64,000 bases of DNA. It comes from UBA5069 sp963773745. GTDB lineage: Bacteria > Chloroflexota > Anaerolineae > Caldilineales > Caldilineaceae. Of this stretch, positions 18,309-28,204 are shown in pieces. A program made the position numbers and the translations under genes. The notes under the pieces were generated by a model that was given only the letters and a program-made list of their open reading frames with translations, was not told the origin of the DNA and ran no database searches. The stretch spans positions 310,001 to 374,000 of the forward strand of contig CAVZCL010000001.1 of NCBI GenBank assembly GCA_963773745.1, given 5' to 3'. The stretch's first letter is position 1. Each line of letters opens with the position of its first letter.

Positions 18309-20168
18309 CTAGTCCGCAGCCTGCATCTCCACATCAGCTTGCTGCTCGGCATCACGCGGCGCTTCGGCCCAAGGATTTGCGGCCAGCTCCTTCTCGTGGC
18401 GGAACTGGCGCGTGTACAGCCGATAGTAGTGGCCATGCTGCCGCAGCAGCTCGTTGTGCGTGCCCATCTCCGCAATGCGCCCATTCTCAATCACAAGAAT
18501 GCGATTGGCTGTGCGAATTGTGCTCAGACGATGAGCAATCACAAACGAGGTGCACTGCTCCATGAGCGTCACCATGCCCTGCTGGATCAGCGTTTCGGTC
18601 ATGGTGTCCACGCTGCTGGTCGCCTCGTCCATGATGAAGATGTCGGGCTGCGCCAGTACAGCGCGCGCCAGGCTAATGAGCTGCTTCTGTCCTGTAGAGA
18701 GCAGCACACCACCTTCGCCCACCGGTTCTTCGTAGCCCTTCTCCAGCATCTCGATGAAGGGGTGCGCACCGGCTGCATGCGCCGCTTCCTCCACCTCGGC
18801 GTCGGTCGCCTCCAGCCGCCCATAGCGAATGTTGTCGCGAATGGTGCCGCTGAAGAGATGGGGCGTTTGCAGCACCATGCCAATGCGTGACTGCACGGCG
18901 TGTTGCGTCATGTCGGTGTAGTCCATGCCGCCAATCGTGATTCTGCCGCTTACGGGCTCGAAGAAGCGGCAGAGCAGGTTCACAATCGTACTCTTGCCGC
19001 CGCCTGTGGGCCCAACCAGCGCGATCATCTCCCCGGGCTTTACCGTCAGCGAGAAGTCGCTCAGCACGGGCTTGCCATCCTCATAGCCGAAGTCCACGTT
19101 GTCGAAGACAATCTCGCCATGCAGCGTGCCGGGATCGCTCGCACCGGGCTTGTCGGTGATATCGGGCTCGGTGTCCTCCAACGAAAAGATGCGCTCGGCC
19201 GAAGCCACTGCCTGCTGCATTTCGGCAAAGACACGCGACATTTCCTGAATGGGCCACACCATGAAGAGCACATATGAGACGAATGCCTGGATGGAGCCGT
19301 AGGACATGGTGTTCTGCCCTTCGGTTAATCCTGTGTAGAGCACAATGCTGCCAATTGCGAACGCGCCAATCAGCTGCACTGTGGGCATAAAGAGCGCCGA
19401 AAGCCACGCGGCCCGGTAACCTGCTCTATACATCTCACCGGCCTGATGCTCAAACTTCTCAAGGTTCTCCTGCTCGCGATTGAGCGCCTTGATGACGCGC
19501 ACGCCGGTAATCGTCTCGTTGTAGCGACCGGTAATCTTCGAGTTGATCCGGCGCACCTGACGATACTCGGTGATAATGCGCTTCTGAAAGAAGATCGCCA
19601 CGGCAATAATGACGGGAATGATCGACAGCACGATCAGCGCCAGATGCCAGTTGATGCGCATCATGAAGAAGACCGCCGTCAAGATGTTGATCGTGCTCCA
19701 CGTCAGGTCGAGCAAGCCCCACGTCATCAGCTCTGCCACGCGATCCGTGTCAGACGTCACGCGCGAGATAATCCAGCCGATAGGCGTCTTGTTAAAGTAC
19801 GTGAGCGACAGATCCTGCAGGTGATTGAAGAGACCGTTCCGCAGGTCGTACCGCACACGCTCGCCCAGAATGCCGCAGCTGTAGATGAAGGTGAAGACCA
19901 TGAGCGCCTGCACGAGCGACAGCGCGCCGAAGATGGTGAGCGTGCGCCAAAGGACGTCCGTGTTCTTCGCAACGATCGCATCATCCACAATAATGAGGCT
20001 TAGGTAAGTGAAGAGCGAATCGAGAACGGACACGATTGCCACTGCACTCACAAAGACCAGCACCCGCCACTTGTACGGTTTCAGCAAGCCCACAATCCGC
20101 CGCAGCGTATGCCCGCTGAAGCGGCCTGTGAACTCTTCTTCTTCATACTCTATTGTGTCAACTGCCAT
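18309..20168 (-). CDS. Heterodimeric ABC exporter subunit 2 (permease-ATPase)
   Basis: About 619 residues: an exporter TM domain with six helices (residues about 30-330) fused to a nucleotide-binding domain. Walker A is GPTGGGKSTI and Walker B IFIMDEATSSVD keeps the catalytic Glu, but the signature is LSTGQ instead of LSGGQ. The partner shows the opposite defects, so together they would make one active and one degenerate ATP site, as in BmrCD/TM287-288-type exporters. The ATG at 20168 (MAVDTIEYEEEEF) overlaps the end of the partner gene by 11 bp; longer upstream codons are inside that gene. Confidence 0.9.
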   Translation of the reverse strand: MAVDTIEYEEEEFTGRFSGHTLRRIVGLLKPYKWRVLVFVSAVAIVSVLDSLFTYLSLIIVDDAIVAKNTDVLWRTLTIFGALSLVQALMVFTFIYSCGILGERVRYDLRNGLFNHLQDLSLTYFNKTPIGWIISRVTSDTDRVAELMTWGLLDLTWSTINILTAVFFMMRINWHLALIVLSIIPVIIAVAIFFQKRIITEYRQVRRINSKITGRYNETITGVRVIKALNREQENLEKFEHQAGEMYRAGYRAAWLSALFMPTVQLIGAFAIGSIVLYTGLTEGQNTMSYGSIQAFVSYVLFMVWPIQEMSRVFAEMQQAVASAERIFSLEDTEPDITDKPGASDPGTLHGEIVFDNVDFGYEDGKPVLSDFSLTVKPGEMIALVGPTGGGKSTIVNLLCRFFEPVSGRITIGGMDYTDMTQHAVQSRIGMVLQTPHLFSGTIRDNIRYGRLEATDAEVEEAAHAAGAHPFIEMLEKGYEEPVGEGGVLLSTGQKQLISLARAVLAQPDIFIMDEATSSVDTMTETLIQQGMVTLMEQCTSFVIAHRLSTIRTANRILVIENGRIAEMGTHNELLRQHGHYYRLYTRQFRHEKELAANPWAEAPRDAEQQADVEMQAAD

Positions 20169-22060
20169 GGTTGCTACCCCCGTTCCGCTGTACTTCTGTG
20201 TAAGGCTGGATCTGGGGTGCGTCCAGTTCCAGCACAAGCTCTTCTTCAATGCGAGTTTGCGCTTCATAGATGCGCCGGTAGGGGCCCGGCTGCTCCACAA
20301 GTTCGTCGTGGTTGCCGCGCTGCACAATGCGCCCCTGATCCATCACCAGAATCTGGTCGGCATTCATCACGCTCTGAATGCGGTGCGCGATGATGAAGCT
20401 GGTGCGTCCCTGCATGAGCCGTTCGAGCGCCTCGCGAATTTCGCCTTCTGTCTCGCTATCCACCGACGACGTTGAGTCGTCGAGGATAAGGATTCGTGGA
20501 TCCTTGAGCAGCGTGCGGGCAATCGCCACGCGCTGCTTCTGCCCGCCAGAGAGCGTGATGCCGCGCTCGCCCACCATCGTGCGATAGCCTTCCGGCAGCT
20601 TGGAGAGGATAACATCGTGGATCGATGCGGCTCGCGCCGCCTCTTCCACCTCGGCGTCCGTCACCGGCCGCCCCACGCCATAGCTGATGTTGTCGCGCAC
20701 GCTCATGGAGAAGAGGAAGGGCTCCTGCTCCACAATCCCCACTTGCTGCCGCAGGAAGGCACGTGGGTATTCCGTGAGTTCAATGCCGTCCAGCGTCAGG
20801 CTGCCGCCCGTGTACTCGTAGAAGCGGGGCAGCAGGTTGACGAGCGACGTCTTGCCCGATCCGGTTGCGCCAAGCAGTGCAATGCTCTGCCCGGGCAGCG
20901 CGTCAAGGCTGATGCCGTTAAGCACGGCCTTATCGCCACTGGGATAGCTGAAGGTCACATCCTCGAAGCGAATGTGGCCCTTCACATTACTCACCCCGCC
21001 GGTGTCCGTCACCGTCGACACATTGCCCTCATGCACCGGCTCACGCTCCTGCTCGATGACCTCGGCTATGCGCCCGATCGAGACGAAGGACTCGGACATC
21101 TGCACAATCAGGCGGCCGAGGTTGCGCAGCGGCCAGATGATGTACTGCACCAGCCCCGCGTAGGCGGTGTAGGTGCCAACGGTAATCGTGCCGTTGATGG
21201 CCATCACGGCGGCCACGCCATAGCCCAGCAGCAATTGCGCCACACACATGACATCGGTAATGGGCCAGTAGAGCGCATGCAATAGCAGCAACTTCCGCCC
21301 GCGCTGGAACTTCTCCCAAATTGACGCCGTCGAACTTCTCGCGCTCAAACTGCTGGCGGGCAAAGGCCTTGACTACGCGCACGCCCGTCAGATTCTCCTG
21401 CACGCGGCTCGAGAGGATCGCCTCCTGCTCCTGATACAGGGTGTACGACTTCTCAATCCGCCCGAAGAAGATGATCGAAATGATCATGACAACCGGCAGG
21501 ATGAAGATTGAGAGCCACGCCAGCCGCCAACTGAGCCACGCAATGGCGCCGAAGTTGACGATGAAGAGGAGAAGAATGCGCCCGGACTCAATTGCCTGGT
21601 CCGCAAAGAAGCGGCGAATCGTCTCCACGTCGCTCGTTGCGCGCTGCAGCAGATCTCCCGTTTGCGTCTTGTCGTGATAGCCAAAGGGCAGCCGCTGGAT
21701 ATGATCGTACAGAAAGTTGCGGTTGCGCAGCGCGATGCCTTCGGCCGCCTGCGCCGCCAGCCTGCGCGCGGTAAAGGTGAAGAAGGCCTGCAACAGCGCC
21801 AGCCCCAGGAACCCGGCCAGGATGGCCCATAGACTCATAACCGGGTTTGCCACCCCCAGCCAGTTGTCAATGAAGTAGCGAAGCAGCAGGAAGACGCCGG
21901 TATTCGCGAGCGCCCCCAGCCCGGTGCTCAGCGCCGCCACCCCATAGATACCGCGGTAGCCTGTCATGAGCAGCCACATGCTCTTGGCGCGATGCGGCTG
22001 AATTGTATTTCTTAAGTCGTAGTCCATTGCCTTGGGCAATGGTGCGTTCGTTTGCAGCAT
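20158..22060 (-). CDS. Heterodimeric ABC exporter subunit 1 (permease-ATPase), frameshifted
   Basis: About 634 residues bridged across one shift near 21325, where the upstream frame reads FEREKFDGVN and the downstream frame resumes ASIWEKFQRGRK; one extra G would explain it. The exporter TM domain is followed by an ATPase with Walker A GATGSGKTSL, canonical signature LSGGQKQR, and Walker B ILILDDSTSSVD, in which Asp replaces the catalytic Glu. That pattern identifies the degenerate-site subunit of a heterodimer. The start MLQTNAPLPKAMDYD is at 22060. The likely cargo is unknown: a drug, a lipid or a peptide. Confidence 0.85.
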
Positions 22061-22147
22061 TGTTGCGTCCCCCTGGTCGTATGCTTGTCACCGCTGCATT
22101 TCACCTGCTTGCGATGGCTGCTCTTTGCAGCCCACCGCGCACAAGCA

Positions 22148-22185
22148 AAAGCGTAGGCTGCCTGACACCAGGCAGCCTACGCTTT
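22148..22185 (-). terminator. Terminator-like hairpin upstream of the ABC exporter
   Basis: 17-bp stem aaagcgtaggctgcctg / caggcagcctacgcttt with loop acac; on the minus strand it is followed by T-rich sequence. It is the second of two consecutive terminators between the tiny ORF at 22285-22371 and the exporter genes. It could alternatively be an attenuator in the exporter leader. Confidence 0.65.
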
Positions 22186-22226
22186 CCATGGCGCGCCGCC
22201 CGCAAAGGGAGCGACTCGCCCAAATG

Positions 22227-22263
22227 AAAAGACCGCAGGCGCCTGGGAAGTGCGCTTGCGGTC
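22227..22263 (-). terminator. Rho-independent terminator after the 28-codon ORF
   Basis: On the minus strand, gaccgcaagcgc ... gcgcctgcggtc (one internal mismatch) is followed directly by ttttc. It lies 22 bp beyond the stop codon of the 28-codon ORF. Confidence 0.7.
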
Positions 22264-22284
22264 TCGAGTGTCATCATGACAGAC

Positions 22285-22371
22285 TCAACCGAAAATGGGC
22301 GCACCTCTCCCCTGGGCGGCATTGCCACCCTCCGGGCGATCGATGAAGAAGATGATGTTCCACATGGACAT
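22285..22371 (-). CDS. Possible 28-residue small protein or leader peptide
   Basis: Too short for routine gene calling. It begins MSMWNIIFFIDRPEGG, ends AAQGRGAPIFG, and has a good Shine-Dalgarno (ggagagg, 8 nt before the ATG), a clean stop, and two tandem terminators downstream. The N-terminal half is hydrophobic; the C-terminal half is Gly-rich. It is followed on the same strand by a heterodimeric ABC exporter, so it may be an exported peptide or a leader involved in attenuation. I recognise no family and see no modification enzyme nearby. This is inference from signals only. Confidence 0.4.
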   Translation of the reverse strand: MSMWNIIFFIDRPEGGNAAQGRGAPIFG

Positions 22372-22537
22372 CTCTTGCGCCTCTCCGTAGTGAATCAATG
22401 AGTCGTGAATCAATCAGTGCAGTACTGTCGCGCCGTCAAACGTGCCTGAGATCATGCGAACGCACGGGCCACGTTTCCAGCCTGTACGTTCTGTGCGCGC
22501 ACTCCCGATGTAGTGGGGCCGTGCTGCAGATTGTAAG

Positions 22538-22549
22538 ATAGCATGCTAT
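22538..22549. promoter_or_regulatory. 12-bp perfect palindrome, candidate operator
   Basis: atagcatgctat, upstream of the 28-codon ORF. Its 10-bp core tagcatgcta recurs only in the palindrome upstream of the FadR-type regulator at 52071-52082, as far as I can see by eye. Confidence 0.35.
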
Positions 22550-22695
22550 GTGGCGCGCTGTCAAGCGGCGAACCCAACGAATTTCCTACGCTGTGCACAC
22601 GCGGTCGGCTTCAACTTTGCATCCTCGCCCGCGCCCTAAATGGGCGCATGTCCTCCCCGCGTGCCTGAATCGGTGCGCGTTCACGCCAATCAAAA

Positions 22696-22731
22696 CAGGG
22701 GTGGGTGCAGCACGCGCTGCTCCCACCCCTG
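22696..22731 (-). terminator. Terminator of the acidic membrane protein gene
   Basis: Stem caggggtgggtgcagc / gctgctcccacccctg followed on the minus strand by ttttg, about 22 bp past the stop codon at 22753. Confidence 0.75.
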
Positions 22732-22752
22732 TGGCTCCGTCATTTCAACCCG

Positions 22753-24479
22753 TCACGCCTGCTTGGGCCGCACCGCCAGCTTTACTTTGGCTGTGCGGAA
22801 TACACCGTTGGCGTCGAACTCTACCTCCTGCAGCTCGCCGTCGAGGTAGAGGTTGCGCCCGTCCACACCAAAGCGTGCGCCCTTGCGCGCCGCCACTGTG
22901 CCATCGCCCGAACCGTCGCCAAAGGCCTGCGCCAGGTCGCGCGCTACGGCATAAGGGCAGAGCAGGACGCGGGTAGAATTGGCATTATCGCGCGGGTCCA
23001 GCTTGTCATACATCCACACATCCAGTGCAATGACCTGATTGGGGTCATCGTGCAGCACAGGGTTCTTGCCGCTCACGCCCATGCCGCACTCGCCAATGTA
23101 CTTGCCCGTCGCAGGGTCGGTGATGTTATGCGCTTCAATGTAGTCGGGCACACCTGCGTAATACTGCAGCGTGAAGGTAGCAATCGGCTTGGTTGTCGGT
23201 GCGGCGATTGGGGCACTCTTCGCCCACCCGCCTGCCACCGCCACGCCCGTTGTGATGATCGGCTCGGCTACAGCCTGCGCAGCGCCGCCCCTTGTGTTGC
23301 CGGAACCCTTGGGGGTTGTATCCCTGGTACTGCCCCTTTCCTTCGTCTCCACAGCAGCCCAACTGGGCGGCGTCAACGCGTTGATGTCTACCGGCGGCGC
23401 GTCGGCGGGCACGGGGCCGCCACCAGGGCCGCACGCGCTGCCGGAACGGCTGCCGGAGCGGCCGACCTGCGCTGCGGCTCGCCGCCATCGACATCTCCGG
23501 CATCATCTTCGAGATCATCGTCGGGATCATCGTCGTCCGCGAAGGGGTCGTCCGCATCGTCTTCATTGGATGCGTCGAAGCTTGCGCCCGTATAGCTGCT
23601 GAAGCTCTCTGCATCGTCACGCGCCGATGCATAGCGGGGCGTCGCCGAGGTCAACTCGTCATCTGCATCCGGCGCGCCCATATCGCCGGATGCACCACTA
23701 AAACGGACGGCCGGTTCTTCGTCGTCGTCGAACGAGAGATCATCGTCGTCGGCGAGGGCAATCGAGGCAGCCGAAGACGCGCCGCTATCACCATTCTTGC
23801 CCCATGCGCTGGTGCGCGATGTGCCGCCGGCCACCGGCTGCAGCGAGCCGGGTGAGCTCGGCGTGGATGGATCCTTCATCGAATCGGTGAGATCATGCGG
23901 GGTGCGCAGGCGCATGAGCAGGTAGAAGCCTGCGCCGATCAGCCCCGCCGAGAGGATGATGGCCAGAATCCAGGTCAGGATCCCCGCCAGGCGGCCCCTG
24001 CTTGCGGGCGCGGCGGCTTCTGCAGCTGTCTCCTCAGCGGCGCCATCCACCGCGGGATTAAGCGCTTCTTCCGCCGTGGTGCCCGGCGCTGCGGCAATCA
24101 TCGCCGCATCAACCGAAATGTTGAGATCCGTTGCCAGAAGTGAAAGTGTAGCCACGGCGGTTTCATCCGGCACCGGCAGGCCACGATAGTACTCAATGGC
24201 GTTGACAACGGCCTCGTCGACATCGGCGCCAAAGGGCGCAAGGCGCGCCTGCATGCTTTGCGCGGCATCCTGCGTGCCGTCCAGCCGATAGGCTTCGGCT
24301 ACAGCCGAGACGTAGGCCGCCTGCTGCGCGGGCGACAGGTCGGCAACGCCGGCGTTGGTCCAGCTCACTGGCCACCAAACCCAGCCAATGAGCAGGCCCA
24401 GGACGAGCCCGATGATGAGCGCCACAACAAGCGGCACCCATGGCATTAGTTTCTTGACGGTGGGATTCATGGTTGACAT
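22753..24479 (-). CDS. Acidic two-TM membrane protein, frameshifted
   Basis: About 575 residues bridged across a shift near 23410 (upstream frame ...ALVAAPCP, downstream frame ADAPPVDINALTPP). The start MSTMNPTVKKLMPW at 24479 is chosen because ggaggg lies 4 nt upstream. It has a TM helix at residues about 10-33, an Ala/Glu-rich extracellular loop, a second TM helix near residue 170, then a strongly acidic low-complexity cytoplasmic stretch (DDDDPDDDLEDD). The C-terminal ~140-residue domain is beta-rich (IATFTLQYYAGVPDYIEAHN..., RFGVDGRNLYLDGELQEVEF). I do not recognise the family. The upstream gene on the same strand is the mannose-1-P guanylyltransferase, 190 bp away. Confidence 0.55.
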
Positions 24480-24666
24480 CCAGCCCTCCATTCTCTGCTA
24501 AACAACATTGAAAGCGGCGATGACTACAGAGACGCAGTTGCGACGGTGAATACGGCGATGGTCAGGTGGCCGGCGCAGGCGGACTTGAATGCTGCGCTTT
24601 GGCTCTGCTGCACAATGACGGGCGGACAAATGTTGGTACGCAAACGGACTGCAGGAAGAAATCGGC

Positions 24667-25752
24667 CTAGATGAGGTCCTCGTGCCCCTGCGCACGCAAT
24701 GACTCGACGATTTCGCGCACGCGCTGCATTTGATGCTTGTGGCCGATCAGCAGCGCGTCGCCCTCTTCAACAATCACGAGGTCGTCCACGCCAATCAGCG
24801 CAACCACACGCTTGTCGGTGAAGACGATGTTGCCATAGCTCTCAAGCGAGAGCGCGTTGCCAAGTGCAACGAAGTTGTCATCCTTGTCGCGCTGCAGCAC
24901 ATTCTCCAGCGCATCCCAACTGCCCACATCGTTCCAGCCGGCGTGGAGGGGCGTCATGGCCATGCGCTGTGCGCCTTCCATGATGCCCACATCAATGCTG
25001 ACCGCCTCCATTTGCGCCCACTGCTCGGCGAAGATGTCGGCCTCGGCAGGGCTTTGCAGCGCGTGGCCAATCGCATGCAGGCGGGCGTGCAACGCGGGCA
25101 ACTGGCGTTCAATCTCGGCCAGCATCACATCAACGCGAAAGACGAAGATGCCGCCGTTCCAGTAGTAGCCGCCGTCACGCAGAAACCCTTCGGCTGTGGG
25201 GCGGTCGGGCTTCTCCAAAAAGCGCTCGACTGCATAGACGGGCGCGCTTGCCACTGCAAGCGCATCACCGCTAATCAATGCGCCCCGCTTGATGTAGCCG
25301 TAGCCGGTGTGGGCAAAGGTCGGCTCGATGCCCAGCGTCACAACATAACCCTCTGTTGCCGCCTCGGCAGCCACCGCAAGCGCCGCCTGAAACGCTTCGC
25401 GATTGGGGATTACGTGGTCGGCCGGCAGAACGGCGAGAACAGCGTCGGGTTGCTGGCGGGCCAGATGGATGCACGCGAGGCCAATGGCAGGCGCAGTATT
25501 GCGCCCGCTCGGTTCGGCAAGGATGTGATCAGGTGTCAGGTTGGGCAGTTGCTGCGCAGCGAGGCCGGCGTACGCGTCACCAGTGACAACCCAAACATGG
25601 TCAGGGGGAACAAGTCCCTCCAACCGATCGACGGTGGCCTGTATCATCGTGCGCCCGGCACCGGTGATGTCGCTGAATTGTTTGGGATGCGCCTGGCGGC
25701 TGCGTGGCCACAAACGGGTGCCCACGCCTCCTGCGAGGATGGCTGCGTACAC
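24667..25752 (-). CDS. manC: Mannose-1-phosphate guanylyltransferase
   Basis: 361 residues. It makes GDP-mannose from mannose-1-phosphate and GTP for surface polysaccharide or glycolipid synthesis. It starts GTG (MYAAILAGGVGTRLWPRSR, the nucleotide-binding loop with catalytic Arg/Lys), preceded by gaggagat. Other landmarks are EPSGRNTAPAIG, VLPADHVI, FLEKPDRPTAEGFL and GWNDVGSWDAL. The length matches the single-function enzyme without the isomerase domain. Intact. Confidence 0.93.
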   Translation of the reverse strand: MYAAILAGGVGTRLWPRSRQAHPKQFSDITGAGRTMIQATVDRLEGLVPPDHVWVVTGDAYAGLAAQQLPNLTPDHILAEPSGRNTAPAIGLACIHLARQQPDAVLAVLPADHVIPNREAFQAALAVAAEAATEGYVVTLGIEPTFAHTGYGYIKRGALISGDALAVASAPVYAVERFLEKPDRPTAEGFLRDGGYYWNGGIFVFRVDVMLAEIERQLPALHARLHAIGHALQSPAEADIFAEQWAQMEAVSIDVGIMEGAQRMAMTPLHAGWNDVGSWDALENVLQRDKDDNFVALGNALSLESYGNIVFTDKRVVALIGVDDLVIVEEGDALLIGHKHQMQRVREIVESLRAQGHEDLI

Positions 25753-25829
25753 GGTTCGATCTCCTCAGGCTGGATTGTACGCGGCCTTGGCTTGAAACGC
25801 AACCTGGAAATTGGCCTTATCGCCAGGCG

Positions 25830-25978
25830 AACAACAAAAGCTTGACACAGAGGTCACAGAGAGAAACAGCGAGAAACACTGAGAAGAGCAAAAGCAGGAA
25901 GAACGACTTCTTGCTTTTGCTCTTCTCAGTGTTTCTTGCTGTTTCTCTCTGTGACCTCTGTGTCAAGCTTTTGTTGTT
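25830..25978. repeat. cacagag-type near-perfect palindrome
   Basis: 149-bp inverted repeat with outer ends aacaacaaaagcttgacac / gtgtcaagcttttgttgtt and cacagaggtcacagag arms; one mismatch is visible. It ends on the first base of the dprA stop codon and lies just before the GTG start of manC on the other side, so it separates the two transcripts. Confidence 0.9.
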
Positions 25979-27064
25979 TACGCGCGCACGTAGTGCATTG
26001 GCGAGGATTGCCTCACCAGCCCCTTGATCTCCATGACGACAAGCAGGCTCGTCACCTGCGCCGAGGGCATGGCCGCGGCGCGCACCACCTCATCCATGTG
26101 GCGCGGCTCCGTGGTCAATTGCGCCAGCACCTTCGCCTCTTCCGGCTCGGCCGGAATGGCGGCGCGCACGGCCCGCTGAAAACCGACCCGCTCGATGTCC
26201 AGATAATTGAGCACGTCATCAATCGACAGCAGCGGCGTTGCGCCATCGCGAATCAGGTTGTTGCAGCCCACGCTGCCCGCGTTGAGGATGCTGCCCGGCA
26301 CGGCAAAGAGCTCGCGCCCCTGCTCGGCCGCAAATTCGGCGGTGATCAGTGCGCCGCTGCGCTGGCCCGCCTCCACAATCACCACGGCGCGGCTGAGCGC
26401 ACTGATTATGCGGTTACGCGGCGGGAAGTTCGCGCGCGTCGGGCTTGGTGCCCAGCGCATAGTCGCTGACAATCGCGCCGCTCTCCACAATCGCCTCGCC
26501 CAGCGCCCGGTTCTGCGCGGGATAGAGCTCATCTACTCCGCTGCCGAGGACGGCGATGGTGCGCCCGCCCGCATCCAGCGCAGCGCGATGCGCGACGGTG
26601 TCCACGCCCATCGCCATGCCGCTCACCACAGTGACGCCATTCCGCGCCAAGGCCGCACCCAGGTTGTGCGCCACTTCGCGCCCATAGATGGACGCATGGC
26701 GCGTGCCGACAACGGCCACAGCCATCTCATCCTGCGGGGCCAGCGCACCGCGCACATAGAGCACCGGCGGCGACCGGTCAATTGTGCGCAAACCCTCTGG
26801 GTACTCAGGGTCATCCCACGTGTAGACGGTGACGCCGCTGCGCTTGATGCGTTCGACCTCGCGCAGTGGCTCCACGGTGCGGCGCGCCTCAAGCAGCGCC
26901 TCGATCGTTGTGCGGTCCAGGCGGGCGGCGCGCATCTCCTGAACGGAGGCGCGCCAGGCGCGCTCAATCGTGCCGCACTGCTCGAGCAAGGCGCGCAAGC
27001 GCGCCGGACCAATACCGGTTACCCGATTGAAGGCAAGCCAGTAGCCCGTGGTCTCTGCGCACAT
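25978..27064 (-). CDS. dprA: DNA-processing protein DprA, frameshifted
   Basis: About 360 residues bridged across one shift near 26430 (GTKPDAREL to NFPPRNRIISALS). DprA/Smf loads RecA on incoming single-stranded DNA in natural transformation. The N-terminal SAM-like helices (RVTGIGPARLRALLE) are followed by the Rossmann domain with VVGTRHASIYGREVA, GSGVDELYPAQNR, EAGQRSGALITAEFA and the family-typical VPGSILNAGSVGCNNLI. A C-terminal winged helix (AKVLAQLTTEPRHMDEVV) completes the protein. It lies downstream of rimM with a 120-bp gap, probably as the end of the ffh-rpsP-khpA-rimM transcript. Confidence 0.85.
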
Positions 27065-27184
27065 GGGTGAAGGGGCGAAGGTGAATTTTGGGAGAGAAGA
27101 TGTGGGAAACGATCGTTGGTAAATTGCAGTGGGTAATGCGACGGTGTGACGCCGTTACCACCTGCCAATTCACTGTTTGCTGTT

Positions 27185-27787
27185 TTACTCCAGCAACCCT
27201 GGAATGAGATGAACCGTCATGCGGCGCGCCTCAACATCGACGACGCGCACCACTTCGTCGGTGGCGGGGAGCAGGATCTCGCGCGAGCCATCATGGGCGC
27301 GCACAATGTAGACTTCATTTGCGCCCGTAAAGAGCACGTCAAAGACGGTGCCCAGTTGTTCGCCCTCGTCGCTGACGACCTCCATGCCCAGGATGTCATG
27401 CACCCAGTAGCTGTTCTCGTCGAGCGTCGCGGCTTCGTCTTCATGCACGTAGAGCCACTGGCCGCGCAGTAACTCGGCTTCGTTGCGGTGGTGCAACGCC
27501 GAGAGCATAAGCAACATATTGCCCTTGTGAGGGCGAGAGGAGAGAACCGTAACTTCGACCAGGTCATCGCCCATCTGCAGTACGGCGCCCTCGTCAAAAC
27601 GCTCGGGGAAGTCGGTGTACAGCTCGACCTTCACCTCGCCGCGCATGCCGTGCACGCCCACAATACGCCCGACGGCAATGTAGCCTTCAGGTGCAATGTT
27701 CGCCAGGCGCGGCGCAACGTCCATCGGTGCTTTGGGCCGTGGCGTACGCTTCGGTTTGGGGGCTGGGGCGGATGATTGTTCTGTCAT
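27185..27787 (-). CDS. rimM: 16S rRNA processing protein RimM
   Basis: 200 residues. RimM binds ribosomal protein S19 and helps 30S maturation. A Lys/Pro-rich N-terminal extension precedes the RimM N-domain (YIAVGRIVGVHGMRGEVKVE) and a C-terminal PRC barrel (YWVHDILGMEVVSDEGEQLGTV, ANEVYIVR, EILLPATDEVVRVVD). The ATG at 27787 gives MTEQSSAPAPKPKR; a longer frame overlaps khpA and is not needed. khpA ends 23 bp upstream. Confidence 0.93.
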   Translation of the reverse strand: MTEQSSAPAPKPKRTPRPKAPMDVAPRLANIAPEGYIAVGRIVGVHGMRGEVKVELYTDFPERFDEGAVLQMGDDLVEVTVLSSRPHKGNMLLMLSALHHRNEAELLRGQWLYVHEDEAATLDENSYWVHDILGMEVVSDEGEQLGTVFDVLFTGANEVYIVRAHDGSREILLPATDEVVRVVDVEARRMTVHLIPGLLE

Positions 27788-27810
27788 GAAAGCAAGTGGA
27801 CCCGCACGCG

Positions 27811-28038
27811 TCAGTCGATCTCCAGCATAACGGGCTTCTCTTCGTTGCGCGCCGCCACCAGCAGCAAAACGCGCATGGCGCCGGCGACGCGTCCCTGCTT
27901 GCCGATGACGCGACCGGTGTCTTCCGGCGCGCATTCCAGCTTGAGAATGGTCGAGCGGCGCATATCCTTGCGGTAGACGCGCACCTGCTCGGGATGCTCA
28001 ACCAGCGACTGCGCCAGGTATTCGATCAGTTTTTCCAT
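27811..28038 (-). CDS. khpA: KH-domain RNA-binding protein KhpA
   Basis: 75 residues forming a single type-II KH domain with the GxxG loop in VIGKQGRVAGAMR. It usually pairs with KhpB (Jag), which is not in the window. The position between rpsP and rimM is the conserved one. Intact and of normal length. Confidence 0.92.
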   Translation of the reverse strand: MEKLIEYLAQSLVEHPEQVRVYRKDMRRSTILKLECAPEDTGRVIGKQGRVAGAMRVLLLVAARNEEKPVMLEID

Positions 28039-28204
28039 CGCTGCTCACTCCCTTTCCCATGGGCAGGCCCAATCGAAGCAGGCGGCTGCGCGATAAGATG
28101 CGGCGCGGCCCAGCGGGCCCGAGACAATGCATCTGCCACAGGCCCGCCGGAGCAGCCGCTATCTCGATGGCAAGGCGTCAACGTACCGAAATGCCGTTGT
28201 GGCG

